Assembly (NCBI RefSeq): GCF_000422505.1
Contig: NZ_KE383864.1
Span: forward strand, 1,207,349-1,271,348
From: Paenibacillus pinihumi DSM 23905 = JCM 16419
GTDB taxonomy: Bacteria; Bacillota; Bacilli; Paenibacillales; Paenibacillaceae
Direction: 5' to 3'
Length of the DNA: 64,000 nt
Part shown: one piece after another, positions 26,767 to 35,526 of the stretch
Numbering within the stretch: the first letter of the stretch is position 1
Layout of the letters: each line of letters starts with the position of its first letter
Notes under the pieces: model-generated
The model's input: the letters and a program-made list of their open reading frames with translations, nothing else
Databases searched by the model: none
Told to the model about the DNA's origin: nothing
Program-made: the position numbers and the translations under genes

Positions 26767-27828
26767 TTAAATTTTCCAGTTTGCGAAAGCTTCGGCAGGA
26801 GCTTTCTCCGTATCAAACCGCTTGCCGACGATTGCTCCCAACTTCTCCAGATCTTTGAGCAAAGCAGCGAACTGATCCGGGAACAACGATTGAACCCCGT
26901 CGCCAGTCATCGAATTGTCAGGATCGGTATGCATCTCCACAATCAATCCGTTGGCTCCGGCTGCAACAGATGCCTTGGACATTGGCTCTACAAGCTCTCT
27001 ACGGCCTGTGCCGTGGCTTGGGTCAGAAATGACAGGCAAGTGGCTGAGCTGCTGAAGGACAGGGATGGCTGTCAAATCCAGCGTGTTGCGGGTATATTGC
27101 TCGAAGGTACGGATTCCGCGCTCGCAGAGCATGACATTCGGATTGCCGCCTGCCAGAATGTATTCCGCAGCATTCAGGAATTCATCATAGGTTGAACTGA
27201 ATCCGCGCTTTAACAACACAGGGGTCTGGATCGTACCCAGCTTGCGCAACAAGTCGAAGTTCTGCATGTTGCGGGTACCAACCTGCAGAATATCCGCGTA
27301 TTCAGCGCACACATCCACGTATTCCGGTGTCATGACTTCTGTAATGGTCAGCAGGCCGTGTTTCTTGCCGGCATCTGCCATCATCTTCAGACCTTCTACA
27401 CCGACTCCCTGGAAGCTGTAAGGGCCAGTACGTGGCTTGAACGCTCCACCGCGCAGCACCTGACCGCCGGCAGCTTTGACCAGACGGGCAATCTCGTCTA
27501 TCTGTTCCGGGGACTCTACAGCGCAAGGCCCGCCCATGATGACGAGGTTGTCGCCTCCGATTTTAACGCCTTTAATATCAATGACCGTATCGTCCGGGTG
27601 AAAATCACGGCTGGCAAGCTTGTAGGATTTTGAAATTTTGATGACATTCTCCACGCCATTGAGCTGGCGCAAATGCTCGGACAGCGTCGGCTCCGCCTTG
27701 CCAATAATTCCGATTACCGTCCGGTCCGTCCCTCTTGATACATGTGCCTGAACGCCGGCATTTTCAATCTGCTGAACAATTTCCCCAATACGCTCTTCTG
27801 TTGTTTCCGGTTTTATAATGACGATCAT
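26767..27828 (-). CDS. aroF: 3-Deoxy-7-phosphoheptulonate (DAHP) synthase, type I-beta
   Basis: 353 aa. First enzyme of the shikimate pathway, joining phosphoenolpyruvate and erythrose 4-phosphate. The start is the ATG at 27828 ([16 protein letters not shown]), 9 bases after GGAG. Residues 1-70 form a ferredoxin-like regulatory domain (Thermotoga-type), and the barrel follows with [41 protein letters not shown] and [12 protein letters not shown]. No fused chorismate mutase domain is present. The 5' leader consists almost wholly of an 8-nt tandem repeat (27855-27910), an unusual arrangement for this gene. Confidence 0.95.
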   Translation of the reverse strand: MIVIIKPETTEERIGEIVQQIENAGVQAHVSRGTDRTVIGIIGKAEPTLSEHLRQLNGVENVIKISKSYKLASRDFHPDDTVIDIKGVKIGGDNLVIMGGPCAVESPEQIDEIARLVKAAGGQVLRGGAFKPRTGPYSFQGVGVEGLKMMADAGKKHGLLTITEVMTPEYVDVCAEYADILQVGTRNMQNFDLLRKLGTIQTPVLLKRGFSSTYDEFLNAAEYILAGGNPNVMLCERGIRTFEQYTRNTLDLTAIPVLQQLSHLPVISDPSHGTGRRELVEPMSKASVAAGANGLIVEMHTDPDNSMTGDGVQSLFPDQFAALLKDLEKLGAIVGKRFDTEKAPAEAFANWKI

Positions 27829-27854
27829 AATATACATCTCCTTTTCACTTCAAC

Positions 27855-27910
27855 GCTTGTTCGCTTTTAAGCTTTTATGCTTCTATGCTTTTTGGCTTTT
27901 ATGCTTTTAC
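27855..27910 (-). repeat. Seven 8-nt tandem repeats in the aroF leader
   Basis: On the plus strand GCTT recurs at 27855, 27863, 27871, 27879, 27887, 27895 and 27903, exactly every 8 bases, with a mostly TTAT-like remainder. In the mRNA sense the units read like AUAAAAGC. The block lies between the predicted transcription start (about 27915) and the aroF ribosome site, so it makes up most of the untranslated leader. Confidence 0.85.
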
Positions 27911-27921
27911 TTGTTAAAGTA

Positions 27922-27950
27922 AATATACAAGAAAACACCGCCCCCGTCAA
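27922..27950 (-). promoter_or_regulatory. aroF sigma-A promoter
   Basis: TTGACG (27945-27950) and TATATT (27922-27927) are separated by exactly 17 bases on the minus strand, with the predicted start directly before the repeat array. Confidence 0.75.
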
Positions 27951-28015
27951 CACCAATTTCTCCTAGCGGACAGAAATCATGTATCAGAAGCGGTGCCATG
28001 TGTGTAACGCAACTT

Positions 28016-28966
28016 TTAAGCTTGTGTCTTGGTACGTAATTTCGGAAGCAGCTTCTGCGGATCAATGGTCCGCTTCAGCTCCCAGGTAGACGGTACAAGC
28101 GGATTATATTGCTCCAGATAAGCAATAACCTCCTTGGTGATCGGGGTTGGCGTTGACGCGCCGGATGTTACGGCGACACTCTTCACACCATCCAGCCATT
28201 CACGCTTCAGTTCACTGAGATCGGAAATCCGGTATGACCTGACGCCGGCAATTTCTTCGGATACTTGTGCCAGGCGGTTGGAGTTGTTGCTGCGCGGATC
28301 GCCGACAACAATACACAGATCAGCCTGTCCGGCCTGCTCGGCTACGGCTTCCTGCCGCACCTGGGTAGCAAGGCAAATTTCATTATGAACCTCAGCTTGC
28401 GGGAATTTCTCCAGCAAACGGTTAATCAAATGCTTGATATCCCATTGCGACATCGTCGTTTGGTTCGTAATGAGAATACGGCCTGCACTGACCTCCAGCT
28501 TGTCGATTTCCTCTTCCTTCTCAATCAGGTACACATCATCCGGCGCAATCCCGATTGCACCCTCGGGTTCGGGATGTCCCTTCTTGCCGATATAGATGAT
28601 CTTGTAGCCTTCCGCGGTCTTCTCGCGAATGAGGTCATGCGTCTTCGTTACATCCGGGCAGGTCGCATCTACAACAGTCAGCCCTCTGTCCCTGGCCCGT
28701 TTGCGCACTTCCGGAGATACGCCATGGGCGGTAAAAATGACGGTTCCCTGCTCAATTTGCTCCAGTATTTGCAGACGGTTCTCCCCGTCCAGCGTAATGA
28801 TGCCCTCCTTCTCGAAGGCATCTGTCACATGCGAATTATGGACAATCATTCCCAAAATATAAATAGGGCGCGGCAGTTCAGGATTTTTGGCGGCCTGAAG
28901 CGCCAGCACCATCGCATCAACGACACCATAGCAGTAGCCGCGCGGCGATATTTTTACAATTTCCAA
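28016..28966 (-). CDS. ispH: 4-Hydroxy-3-methylbut-2-enyl diphosphate reductase
   Basis: 316 aa. Last enzyme of the MEP isoprenoid pathway, an iron-sulfur protein. The three cluster cysteines lie in [24 protein letters not shown] and [12 protein letters not shown]; other family motifs are [29 protein letters not shown] and SGASTPTP. The TTG at 28966 ([14 protein letters not shown]) is 6 bases after AGGTG and fits the family N-terminus; a GTG 9 bases earlier is also possible. It lies 32 bases after the histidine kinase gene and may be cotranscribed with it. Confidence 0.96.
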   Translation of the reverse strand: MEIVKISPRGYCYGVVDAMVLALQAAKNPELPRPIYILGMIVHNSHVTDAFEKEGIITLDGENRLQILEQIEQGTVIFTAHGVSPEVRKRARDRGLTVVDATCPDVTKTHDLIREKTAEGYKIIYIGKKGHPEPEGAIGIAPDDVYLIEKEEEIDKLEVSAGRILITNQTTMSQWDIKHLINRLLEKFPQAEVHNEICLATQVRQEAVAEQAGQADLCIVVGDPRSNNSNRLAQVSEEIAGVRSYRISDLSELKREWLDGVKSVAVTSGASTPTPITKEVIAYLEQYNPLVPSTWELKRTIDPQKLLPKLRTKTQA

Positions 28967-28997
28967 GCTTGCCACCTGCTTTCTGACCGGACTTCCA

Positions 28998-30494
28998 TTA
29001 CACCAGCTTCCGGTCTGATGGCTCCATTATACCCGAATCCGGCGATCCAGGAAAGGTAACCGGCAGCCAGATAATGAATGTCGTGCCGTCTCCCTCCCGT
29101 GTTTTCACCTCAATGGAGCCGTTGTGCTCATCAATAATCCACTTGGCAATCGACAGGCCAAGGCCGGTGCCGGCCGTTTTGCCGCGGGACAGATCAGCAC
29201 GATAGAAACGTTCAAAGATATGCGGAATTTCATCCGAATTCATCCCGATCCCGGTATCCCGGACCGAAATACCCGCCTGCTTGCCATCCAGCATGGATTT
29301 GATTTCTACATAGCCCTCAGGCGTGTACTTAAAGGCATTTTCAATAAAGATAAATAAAAGCTGCCGCAAATAATCCGCATTGCCGTGTACATTCACACCC
29401 TCAAGCGGAGAAAGGTCATCAATTTGCAGCTCTACCGTCCGCGGCAGAAGCTGAGCCCGGCGGGCGACTTCTTCAACAAGCGGAAGCAGCTCAACAGAGC
29501 CCTTTTCCATGACATAACCGGCATCGGCGCGGGCAAGTGACAGCATATCGCTGACCAGCCGGGTCATCCGCTTGGCTTCATCGGAGATATCCCGCATCGC
29601 CTCCAGCGACATTTCCGCCTTGCCCTGATGCAGTACAACCAGTTCCCCTTCGCGATGCGTGCCGCCAAGTTCCGGCTTCCACATTTTCTCCAGCAGATCA
29701 ATATTGCCTCGAATGGTCGTCAGCGGGGTCCGCAGCTCATGGGATGCATCAGAGACAAAACGCCTCTGTGCTTTATAGGCATCATCCAATTCATTGTAGG
29801 TCGTCTCCAGCCGCTCAAGCATCCCGTTCAACGTATCTGTCAGACGGCCCATTTCATCGTTGGGATTCCCCCTCGGTATTCGTACGCTCAGGTTGGAGCC
29901 GTTCTCGATTGTATTGGTTGCCTGGATGACACTCTCAATCGGCTGCAGCGCCTTGCGGGCAAGGAACAAGCCAAAGGTAAAGGCGATAAGCAGCGCAGCA
30001 ATCGAGGAAGAAACCAGAATGGTCTTCAAATGATTGAGCAGCCGGTCCTCGCGCCCCGTATAGGCAGCCACTTGCAGCAGGCCAACCATCTCCCCCGACT
30101 CCCGTAAAACCAGCGGGCGTTGATAGACAAGGAAGGAATTTCCCTGCACTTCTTCATTGATATACCCCTCTTGAGGGCGGCTTTCCTTCTGCGGGAAAGG
30201 AAAATCAACACCAGCCAGATTAATCGTTGTCGTCCGGTCATTAGTCTGATAATTGATGACCTGAATATACAGCTCCTCGCCCTTGATCGTGCTCGGGTTG
30301 ACATTGAGCCGCAATCGCTCCCAAAAATCCTTGCTTGGGGAAATGACGATACTGCTCACCTGCTGCTCAATTTGCCCTTTGACCGTGCTGAACGTAAAGT
30401 AATAAACAAACAAGTAAATCGATACCCCAAAGCCGATCAGCGTAATTGCCAACAGCCCGGAATACCACAGTGTCAGCCTCAGGCGAATCGACAT
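28998..30494 (-). CDS. Sensor histidine kinase of an OmpR-type two-component system (CiaH-like)
   Basis: 498 aa. Membrane helices at about residues 8-33 and 157-179 frame an extracellular sensor domain of about 120 residues. A HAMP segment follows (180-235), then the phospho-acceptor box [15 protein letters not shown] with His252, and the ATPase motifs [28 protein letters not shown] and [12 protein letters not shown]. It follows its response regulator by only 4 bases. Its neighbour htrA carries a CiaR-type direct repeat, so the pair may resemble the streptococcal CiaRH system that controls htrA (inference from context). Confidence 0.92.
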   Translation of the reverse strand: MSIRLRLTLWYSGLLAITLIGFGVSIYLFVYYFTFSTVKGQIEQQVSSIVISPSKDFWERLRLNVNPSTIKGEELYIQVINYQTNDRTTTINLAGVDFPFPQKESRPQEGYINEEVQGNSFLVYQRPLVLRESGEMVGLLQVAAYTGREDRLLNHLKTILVSSSIAALLIAFTFGLFLARKALQPIESVIQATNTIENGSNLSVRIPRGNPNDEMGRLTDTLNGMLERLETTYNELDDAYKAQRRFVSDASHELRTPLTTIRGNIDLLEKMWKPELGGTHREGELVVLHQGKAEMSLEAMRDISDEAKRMTRLVSDMLSLARADAGYVMEKGSVELLPLVEEVARRAQLLPRTVELQIDDLSPLEGVNVHGNADYLRQLLFIFIENAFKYTPEGYVEIKSMLDGKQAGISVRDTGIGMNSDEIPHIFERFYRADLSRGKTAGTGLGLSIAKWIIDEHNGSIEVKTREGDGTTFIIWLPVTFPGSPDSGIMEPSDRKLV

Positions 30495-30498
30495 GTTG

Positions 30499-31191
30499 TT
30501 ACCCGACCTCCCCTTTCAGTACATAGCCTGTGCCGCGTACCGTTTGAATCAGCCGCTTGCCGCCCCCATCCTCTGTTTTTTGCCTGAGCATGGCAATATA
30601 GACTTCAAGGACATTGGATTCACCGCTGAAATCATAGCCCCAAATTTTTTCCATAATCGTTTCGCGAGTGAGCACCCGGCGCGGGTTCTGCATAAACAGA
30701 TTCAGCAGGTCAAATTCCTTGCTCGTCAGCTCGAATGCCCTTCCGGAGCGAATAGCCTCGCGCGAATCCAGGTCCAGCACCAAATCCTCGTAGGCAAGCC
30801 GACTTGTACTTTCCTCGGTCTTGTCCGATTTGCGGCGCAGCAGCGCCCGCACCCTGGCAAGCAGCTCCTCGAGTGCAAACGGCTTCACTAAATAATCGTC
30901 CGCACCCAGATCAAGTCCCTTAACCCGGTCCTGCACATCATCCTTGGCGGTAAGCATTAGAATCGGAACCGCACTGCCGCCCTCCCGCACCCGTTGTGCC
31001 ACTTCCCAGCCGTCTACCTGCGGCATCATGACATCAAGAATGAGCAGATCAGGATCTGCGCTGATCATCAGCTTCAGCCCTTCAATCCCATTCGCTGCTG
31101 TAATGACTTCATAGCCTTCGAAAGCGAGACTTCTGCGAAGCAGGGATGTAATTTTTTCATCGTCATCAACAACCATTATTTGCGGTCTCAC
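30499..31191 (-). CDS. OmpR/PhoB-family response regulator (CiaR-like)
   Basis: 230 aa from the GTG at 31191 (GGGGA 8 bases upstream); an in-frame ATG at 31206 would leave almost no leader after the predicted promoter. The receiver has the acidic pair VVDDDEK, phospho-acceptor Asp53 in LLILDVMMP and the conserved Lys in DDYLVKPF. The winged-helix output ends with VLEVYIAMLRQK and RGTGYVLK. Its own sigma-A promoter (TTGAAA at 31245-31250, TATAAT at 31222-31227, 17-base spacing) separates it from htrA. Confidence 0.93.
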   Translation of the reverse strand: MRPQIMVVDDDEKITSLLRRSLAFEGYEVITAANGIEGLKLMISADPDLLILDVMMPQVDGWEVAQRVREGGSAVPILMLTAKDDVQDRVKGLDLGADDYLVKPFALEELLARVRALLRRKSDKTEESTSRLAYEDLVLDLDSREAIRSGRAFELTSKEFDLLNLFMQNPRRVLTRETIMEKIWGYDFSGESNVLEVYIAMLRQKTEDGGGKRLIQTVRGTGYVLKGEVG

Positions 31192-31221
31192 AATCGTGTT
31201 CCCCATTCCCGTTTTTTCATC

Positions 31222-31250
31222 ATTATATAAGAGTCCAAAAATTATTTCAA
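31222..31250 (-). promoter_or_regulatory. Promoter of the two-component genes
   Basis: TTGAAA and TATAAT with a 17-base spacer on the minus strand; the predicted start lies about 25 bases before the GTG start codon of the regulator. Confidence 0.7.
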
Positions 31251-31255
31251 AAGAA

Positions 31256-31284
31256 AAGCAGACAGGTCGTAACCCTGCCTGCTT
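31256..31284 (-). terminator. htrA terminator
   Basis: AAGCAGGCAGG and CCTGTCTGCTT pair around a 7-base loop and are followed by TTTCTTTT on the minus strand. Confidence 0.8.
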
Positions 31285-31301
31285 ATTTCGCATACAACTT
31301 G

Positions 31302-32933
31302 TTATTGCTGCGGCTGCTGTGGTGCATTAAAGTTGCTGCCGTCACCAATTTCAACTTCCAGATCCATCGCTTTCCCGCTGCGGATAATGTTCAGGTTAAT
31401 CTTGTCTCCCACTTTATTTTTCTTGATCTCGGCAATCAGATCCTCTTTGTTCTTGTATTTGGTTCCGCCGATACCGACGATAACGTCAAACTGGCGCAGA
31501 TCACCTTTATAAGCAGGAGAGTTGTAGTAGACGTTGGTAACCAAGGCTCCCTCTGTTGTTTCCAGACCCAGTTGCTTGGCATAATCATTGTTCAAATCCA
31601 TTAATACAGCTCCGATGAACGGTTTTGGAATATCCTTGTTCGCTTTCAGGTTCTCCAGCACATCCTTAATCGTGCTTGTCGGAATGGCAAATCCGATTCC
31701 TTGGGCCGACGAACTGATTGCGGTATTGATTCCAATAACCTCGCCGCTTGTATTCAGCAGCGGTCCGCCGGAGTTACCCGGATTAATTGAAGCATCTGTC
31801 TGCAGCAAGTGCTCGTAGTTTCGCGTACCATCATCATCTTTAATGCTAATCGGACGCTCCTTGGCGCTAAGGACCCCGACAGTGACCGTATGATCGAAGC
31901 CTTGCGGGTTTCCAATTGCCACAACCCAGTCCCCGATGTTGATGGAGTCGGAGTTGCCGAGCTTCAGGCTTGGCAGATTGTCGCCTTCGATTTTCAGAAC
32001 AGCCAGGTCAAGATTGTAGTCGGAACCTAGCAGCTTCGCTTCGAACGGCTTCGCATAGCCCTGAACGATAACTTCAATCTTGGCTGCATGAGCGATAACA
32101 TGCTGGTTCGTCAGGATATATCCGTCTTTCTCGAAAATAAATCCGGAACCAAGACCGCTCTCTACGAGCCCGCCGCCATTGTTACTTCCGTTGCCATTGT
32201 CACTGCCGCCGCCCTGGCTTGAATCCGGCCCATTAAATCCGTCGCCGAAGAACTGACGGAAGAACGGGTCAAGCGAGCCGTTGCCGCCGGAATTGGATTT
32301 TGCATTGACATAAGTATTTATTTTGACTACAGCAGGGCTTGAGTTTTTAAAGATTGCTGCAATATTATTCGGTCTTGTGCCATCCAACGAACTGGATGAA
32401 TTCCCGCCAGGTCCTGCACTGACATTTACAGCAGATTCTGTCCCGGGTCCGGATACTGCCTCATGTCCGCCAAAGGTAAACCAGTTGCGGTTATCAGCTA
32501 CAGCCATCAACCCCCCGATTACGACTACCCCTGCCATAAAGGAAGCGAACATCGCACGAAATGAAGTTCTGCGCTTTTCCTTGACCTGCCAGTTGTTCTT
32601 AGGCGGCTGTGATGGTGCTGCCGGCGAGTATACTCTCGAATGATCCGGCGGTGTCACTTGCACCTGTGAAGGCGAAATCGGCTGGGCATGATCTGCGAAC
32701 CGGGAAGAGGAGCTTGTGCTGAAGCTGTCCGTCCGCTCCTGGCCTTGATCGTCAGATGCTGCACGCTTGAACGGGCCGTAAGTATAGTAATACGATGGCT
32801 TCTCCTCATCCGGTGAGCCGGAATGCTCTTGTGAGCTGTCATTGCGCTCCCGCTCGTTCCCATCGCCGTTATTGCTATCTGTTGGACGTTTGCCGAAGAA
32901 ATCATCGTAAGAATTTTTGTTGTTGTCGTCCAT
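31302..32933 (-). CDS. htrA: HtrA/DegP-family serine protease with PDZ domain
   Basis: 543 aa. A hydrophilic cytoplasmic tail of about 120 residues precedes one membrane helix (124-146), a Gly/Ser/Asn-rich linker, the trypsin-like protease and a PDZ domain (about 430-525). The catalytic triad is visible as TNQHVIA (His278), YNLDLAVLKI (Asp309) and INPGNSGGPL (Ser388). It acts outside the membrane in degrading or refolding misfolded exported proteins. A CiaR-type TTTAAG direct repeat sits just upstream, and the two-component genes lie downstream with their own promoter. Confidence 0.95.
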   Translation of the reverse strand: MDDNNKNSYDDFFGKRPTDSNNGDGNERERNDSSQEHSGSPDEEKPSYYYTYGPFKRAASDDQGQERTDSFSTSSSSRFADHAQPISPSQVQVTPPDHSRVYSPAAPSQPPKNNWQVKEKRRTSFRAMFASFMAGVVVIGGLMAVADNRNWFTFGGHEAVSGPGTESAVNVSAGPGGNSSSSLDGTRPNNIAAIFKNSSPAVVKINTYVNAKSNSGGNGSLDPFFRQFFGDGFNGPDSSQGGGSDNGNGSNNGGGLVESGLGSGFIFEKDGYILTNQHVIAHAAKIEVIVQGYAKPFEAKLLGSDYNLDLAVLKIEGDNLPSLKLGNSDSINIGDWVVAIGNPQGFDHTVTVGVLSAKERPISIKDDDGTRNYEHLLQTDASINPGNSGGPLLNTSGEVIGINTAISSSAQGIGFAIPTSTIKDVLENLKANKDIPKPFIGAVLMDLNNDYAKQLGLETTEGALVTNVYYNSPAYKGDLRQFDVIVGIGGTKYKNKEDLIAEIKKNKVGDKINLNIIRSGKAMDLEVEIGDGSNFNAPQQPQQ

Positions 32934-32987
32934 CTTTCATTCCTCCTCGATCTATTTCAACCATGATTGCGTTTTGTTTATGCTTCT

Positions 32988-33020
32988 ATGATGCACAATT
33001 TACCTTAAACGAATCTTAAA
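32988..33020 (-). promoter_or_regulatory. CiaR-type direct repeat in the htrA promoter
   Basis: On the minus strand TTTAAGATTCGTTTAAG at 33004-33020 is an exact TTTAAG-N5-TTTAAG direct repeat, with an 11-base period. A possible -10 (CATCAT, 32988-32993) begins 10 bases after the second hexamer, so the repeat occupies the -35 position. The same motif is the published binding site of CiaR in streptococci, where htrA is a main target. Confidence 0.68.
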
Positions 33021-33451
33021 CAACCATAAAAAAACAATAAGTCTTCAAAACGCGAAACCCTTGATCATATTGGGTTCCGCTTTTTGTAGCGTACCTGATA
33101 AGTTCAATGAAGTGTGTTTGTGTTTTTGGGGGCCAAATGAGGGCAAAAAGCGACTTTTATTAACAGCTGAAAAACTGCCAAAGACGAGTTGAATTGTACG
33201 GGGTTCATGGAAAGTTACCATAGTATTCCCAACAAAATATAACCTTATTCCATTAACACGCATTTTTATACGCATCATTAATCAATGCTGGTTCATTAAA
33301 TCACCGAATCACGGTCATTACATTTATAATCGCTACCCGGCTTTGGCCTACTAGATCCTGGTTGATGATGTAACCGAAGCTATTAACGATCTGGAGCCGG
33401 CTGGCCGGGTTGTGTTTGTAGGTGATTCATGCCGCTACCCCTTAACTAAAA
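33021..33451. other. Intergenic region with a possible coding remnant
   Basis: About 430 bases with no intact gene. From about 33290 to 33480 the plus strand has one frame broken by a single TAG at 33350-33352 and continuing as ILVDDVTEAINDLEPAGRVV and VFVGDSCRYPLTKK. This might be a decayed gene tail, but I do not recognise it. Confidence 0.3.
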
Positions 33452-33483
33452 AAAACTCCCGCTTGAAAATTAGCGGGAGTTTT
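33452..33483. terminator. Terminator of the DUF3231 gene
   Basis: Arms AAAACTCCCGCT and AGCGGGAGTTTT with an 8-base loop; T-runs on both strands. Confidence 0.8.
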
Positions 33484-33487
33484 AGAG

Positions 33488-34006
33488 TTAAGCTTTGACT
33501 GGTTCTGGGCGCTTCAATTGAAGTGGCGGAGGAACAAGCCAGCCTTTTTCTTTACTCATATCCATAATTCGAACACCCAGAGCAGCTTTAGTAATATGAT
33601 ATTTACCAAATAAAGCTCCAATATCCACTCTTAAGGATTGGCCCATTGCCTGACTACATGCCACAAGCCCTATCGAAGTATCAGCAGCAATTTTCACAGC
33701 AATTTCAGGATCCGTAAATCTGGCCCCCGCAGGAATATCTTCCAGCTTTACCGGTGGTCTCTCAGGCATTATTGGCGCAGGGGTAATTCCGTTATGAGTG
33801 AGCAAAGTATCAAGCTCTTTAACTTCCAGTTTAGCCTGGTCGATCAAATCATCTAAGATGTTCTTTAGGTCTTTGTCTCCAGCATGGTAGAAATACGCCT
33901 GATAGCAGGATATAGCACTTCTTGCAGTTGTAGAAGCCTGCCAAACCGCAAAAATCTCGCCATAGTGCATCGGCTCATCTTTTGGATTTCCGCCTAGAAT
34001 GCCCAT
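33488..34006 (-). CDS. DUF3231 family protein
   Basis: 172 aa from the ATG at 34006 (GAGGAG 9 bases upstream; the frame is open to 34081). It is a mostly helical, ferritin-like or coiled domain with HYGEIFAVWQASTTARSAIS and CYQAYFYHAGDKDLKNILDD, typical of DUF3231, a family abundant in spore-forming Bacillaceae and often duplicated. The usual protein has two such repeats of about 165 residues; this one has a single unit. Function unknown; it may be spore-associated. Confidence 0.82.
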   Translation of the reverse strand: MGILGGNPKDEPMHYGEIFAVWQASTTARSAISCYQAYFYHAGDKDLKNILDDLIDQAKLEVKELDTLLTHNGITPAPIMPERPPVKLEDIPAGARFTDPEIAVKIAADTSIGLVACSQAMGQSLRVDIGALFGKYHITKAALGVRIMDMSKEKGWLVPPPLQLKRPEPVKA

Positions 34007-34321
34007 TCGTTTTTGCTCCTCTTCATTTTTTTGTTTACAACAAACTTTAATATACTCAATGTACAGAAAAAAATTCTGCAATAGAAATTTAAAGAAACTC
34101 TCATTTTAGCGTGAGGGTTGTTGCATTGATTCCATTACATTTAGAAACGTTCACGATTGCGCCTCTTTAATCCAATCAGGCTTGCTAAACCCAGGAGCCT
34201 TTCCGTCCCCAATCAGTATCATTATTATCAGTATTGCCACTGGGGCTCTTGTCGGCATTCCCCTCGTCAAATCTGATTTACCTTGAATGAATCCTGAAAA
34301 GCGATTAAAAACGAAATAAAA
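34007..34321. other. Intergenic region, no gene seen
   Basis: About 315 bases upstream of the DUF3231 gene and downstream of the lia/yugN cluster. It contains the AT-rich presumed promoter of the DUF3231 gene (TTTGTTTACAACAAACTTTA around 34030, a small palindrome) and nothing else recognisable. Confidence 0.4.
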
Positions 34322-34379
34322 AAGAATTTCCTGTGCAGACAGCAGGGGCTCCGCCTGTCTGGCTGCACAGGAAATTCTT
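34322..34379. terminator. Terminator of the lia-yugN operon
   Basis: Very strong hairpin with 17-bp arms AAGAATTTCCTGTGCAG and CTGCACAGGAAATTCTT; the loop can form a second stem (CAGACAG/CTGTCTG). Confidence 0.88.
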
Positions 34380-34390
34380 CACGGACAACA

Positions 34391-34804
34391 TTAGTTTGGA
34401 AAAAGCCGCTCTACCTGCGCGAGCTTGTCCTTGGCTTCATCCAGCCAATGCTGCTCAATCGGAGCGTCCGGGTCAACCGGTGTCTGAAACTGGTTCACCA
34501 GTGCGCCCAATGTCTGTACCTGGGCTTCCGGATCTAATCCTTCGTTATATACATGCTTAAGCACATAAGGCTGGCCGAGCCGGATTTTTGCGTCATTCTC
34601 CTCTGTCTGGTCATCCAGATTGCCATTGATGACATCAAACGGAATACGAAGCCAAACTTTATGCGCTTCATCCAGATAACGGTCAAAGGAGCCTTGATGA
34701 TAATCCCAGTTTCCGCCCAGGGAAAATTGATGCTCCTCCAGCATTTTCATGATTTCAACAAATTCCTGCTCACGGGACTCCAGCTTGGACGATAACGGGA
34801 TCAT
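34391..34804 (-). CDS. YugN-like family protein
   Basis: 137 aa from the ATG at 34804 (AAAGGAG upstream; the frame is open further). It matches the YugN-like family: MIPLSSKLESREQEFVEIMK, NWDYHQGSFDRYLDE, LRIPFDVINGNLDD and PYVLKHVYNEGLD. Soluble, function unknown. It follows liaR by about 55 bases on the same strand and shares the terminator, so it is probably the last gene of the lia operon here. Confidence 0.85.
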   Translation of the reverse strand: MIPLSSKLESREQEFVEIMKMLEEHQFSLGGNWDYHQGSFDRYLDEAHKVWLRIPFDVINGNLDDQTEENDAKIRLGQPYVLKHVYNEGLDPEAQVQTLGALVNQFQTPVDPDAPIEQHWLDEAKDKLAQVERLFPN

Positions 34805-34860
34805 AACGGTTGTTCTCCTTTTCACAAGGTTTTTACCAGTATGCCCATGATTGTCCCTTC

Positions 34861-35526
34861 TTATGTGTTGCGCACCCATCCTTTTCTGTGAGCATAGACT
34901 GCAAGCTGCGTACGGTCCTCGACCTCGCATTTCATCAGCAAATTACTGACATGCGTTTTGACCGTTTTGATTCCGATATGAAGCTCCTCGCCAATCTCCT
35001 TGTTATTGCGCCCCTCGGCAATGAGATAGAGCACTTCCTTTTCCCGTTCCGTCAGATTCTCATCCGAACCCTGTGCCGTACGCTGTCTCAACCCCCGTGT
35101 CAAAGCCTGGGATACGTCAGAAGTCATAACCGGCATTCCTTTAACCGCTCCGTTCAGCGCGTAAATCAGTTCCTCTGCGGATACAGTCTTGAGCACATAG
35201 CTGACTGCTCCGGCTTCAACCGCGGCAACAACCTTCTCATCCTCCAGAAAGCTCGTCAGCATGACGATTTTCAGCTCCGGATACTGTGCAATCATTGCTC
35301 TCGTCGTCTCTACCCCATCCATGACCGGCATCATAAGATCCATAAGTACGACCTGCGGACGCTGTTCCTCCGGACAATCAGCCAGCCATTTAAGCGCTTC
35401 CTGTCCGTTCGAAGCTTCCCCAACCACATCAAAGCGGGGCTCCAGCATCAAATACGTCCGAAGTCCCGCTCTGACCATATCATGATCATCTACGATTAAG
35501 ATTTTAGATTGCTCATTCTGGCTCAT
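34861..35526 (-). CDS. liaR: NarL/LuxR-family response regulator LiaR
   Basis: 221 aa. The receiver has KILIVDDHDMVRAGL, phospho-acceptor Asp63 in VVLMDLMMP, and the switch residues in VMLTSF and YVLKT. The C-terminal helix-turn-helix reads LTEREKEVLYLIAEGRNNKE and IKTVKTHVSNLLMK. Gene order liaF-liaS-liaR with 4-14-base overlaps identifies it as the regulator of the envelope-stress system. The usual target operon liaIH is not in the window. Confidence 0.94.
   Translation of the reverse strand: MSQNEQSKILIVDDHDMVRAGLRTYLMLEPRFDVVGEASNGQEALKWLADCPEEQRPQVVLMDLMMPVMDGVETTRAMIAQYPELKIVMLTSFLEDEKVVAAVEAGAVSYVLKTVSAEELIYALNGAVKGMPVMTSDVSQALTRGLRQRTAQGSDENLTEREKEVLYLIAEGRNNKEIGEELHIGIKTVKTHVSNLLMKCEVEDRTQLAVYAHRKGWVRNT

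Noticed and set aside
27855-27910. aroF leader repeats as a TRAP binding site
   Set aside because: TRAP sites are GAG/UAG triplets spaced by 2-3 nt (5-6 nt pitch); here the unit is AAGC-like with an 8-nt pitch.
33290-33480. Possible gene fragment containing VDDVTEAINDLEPAGRVVFV
   Set aside because: Interrupted by a stop, with no start codon or ribosome site and no recognised family; listed only as intergenic content.
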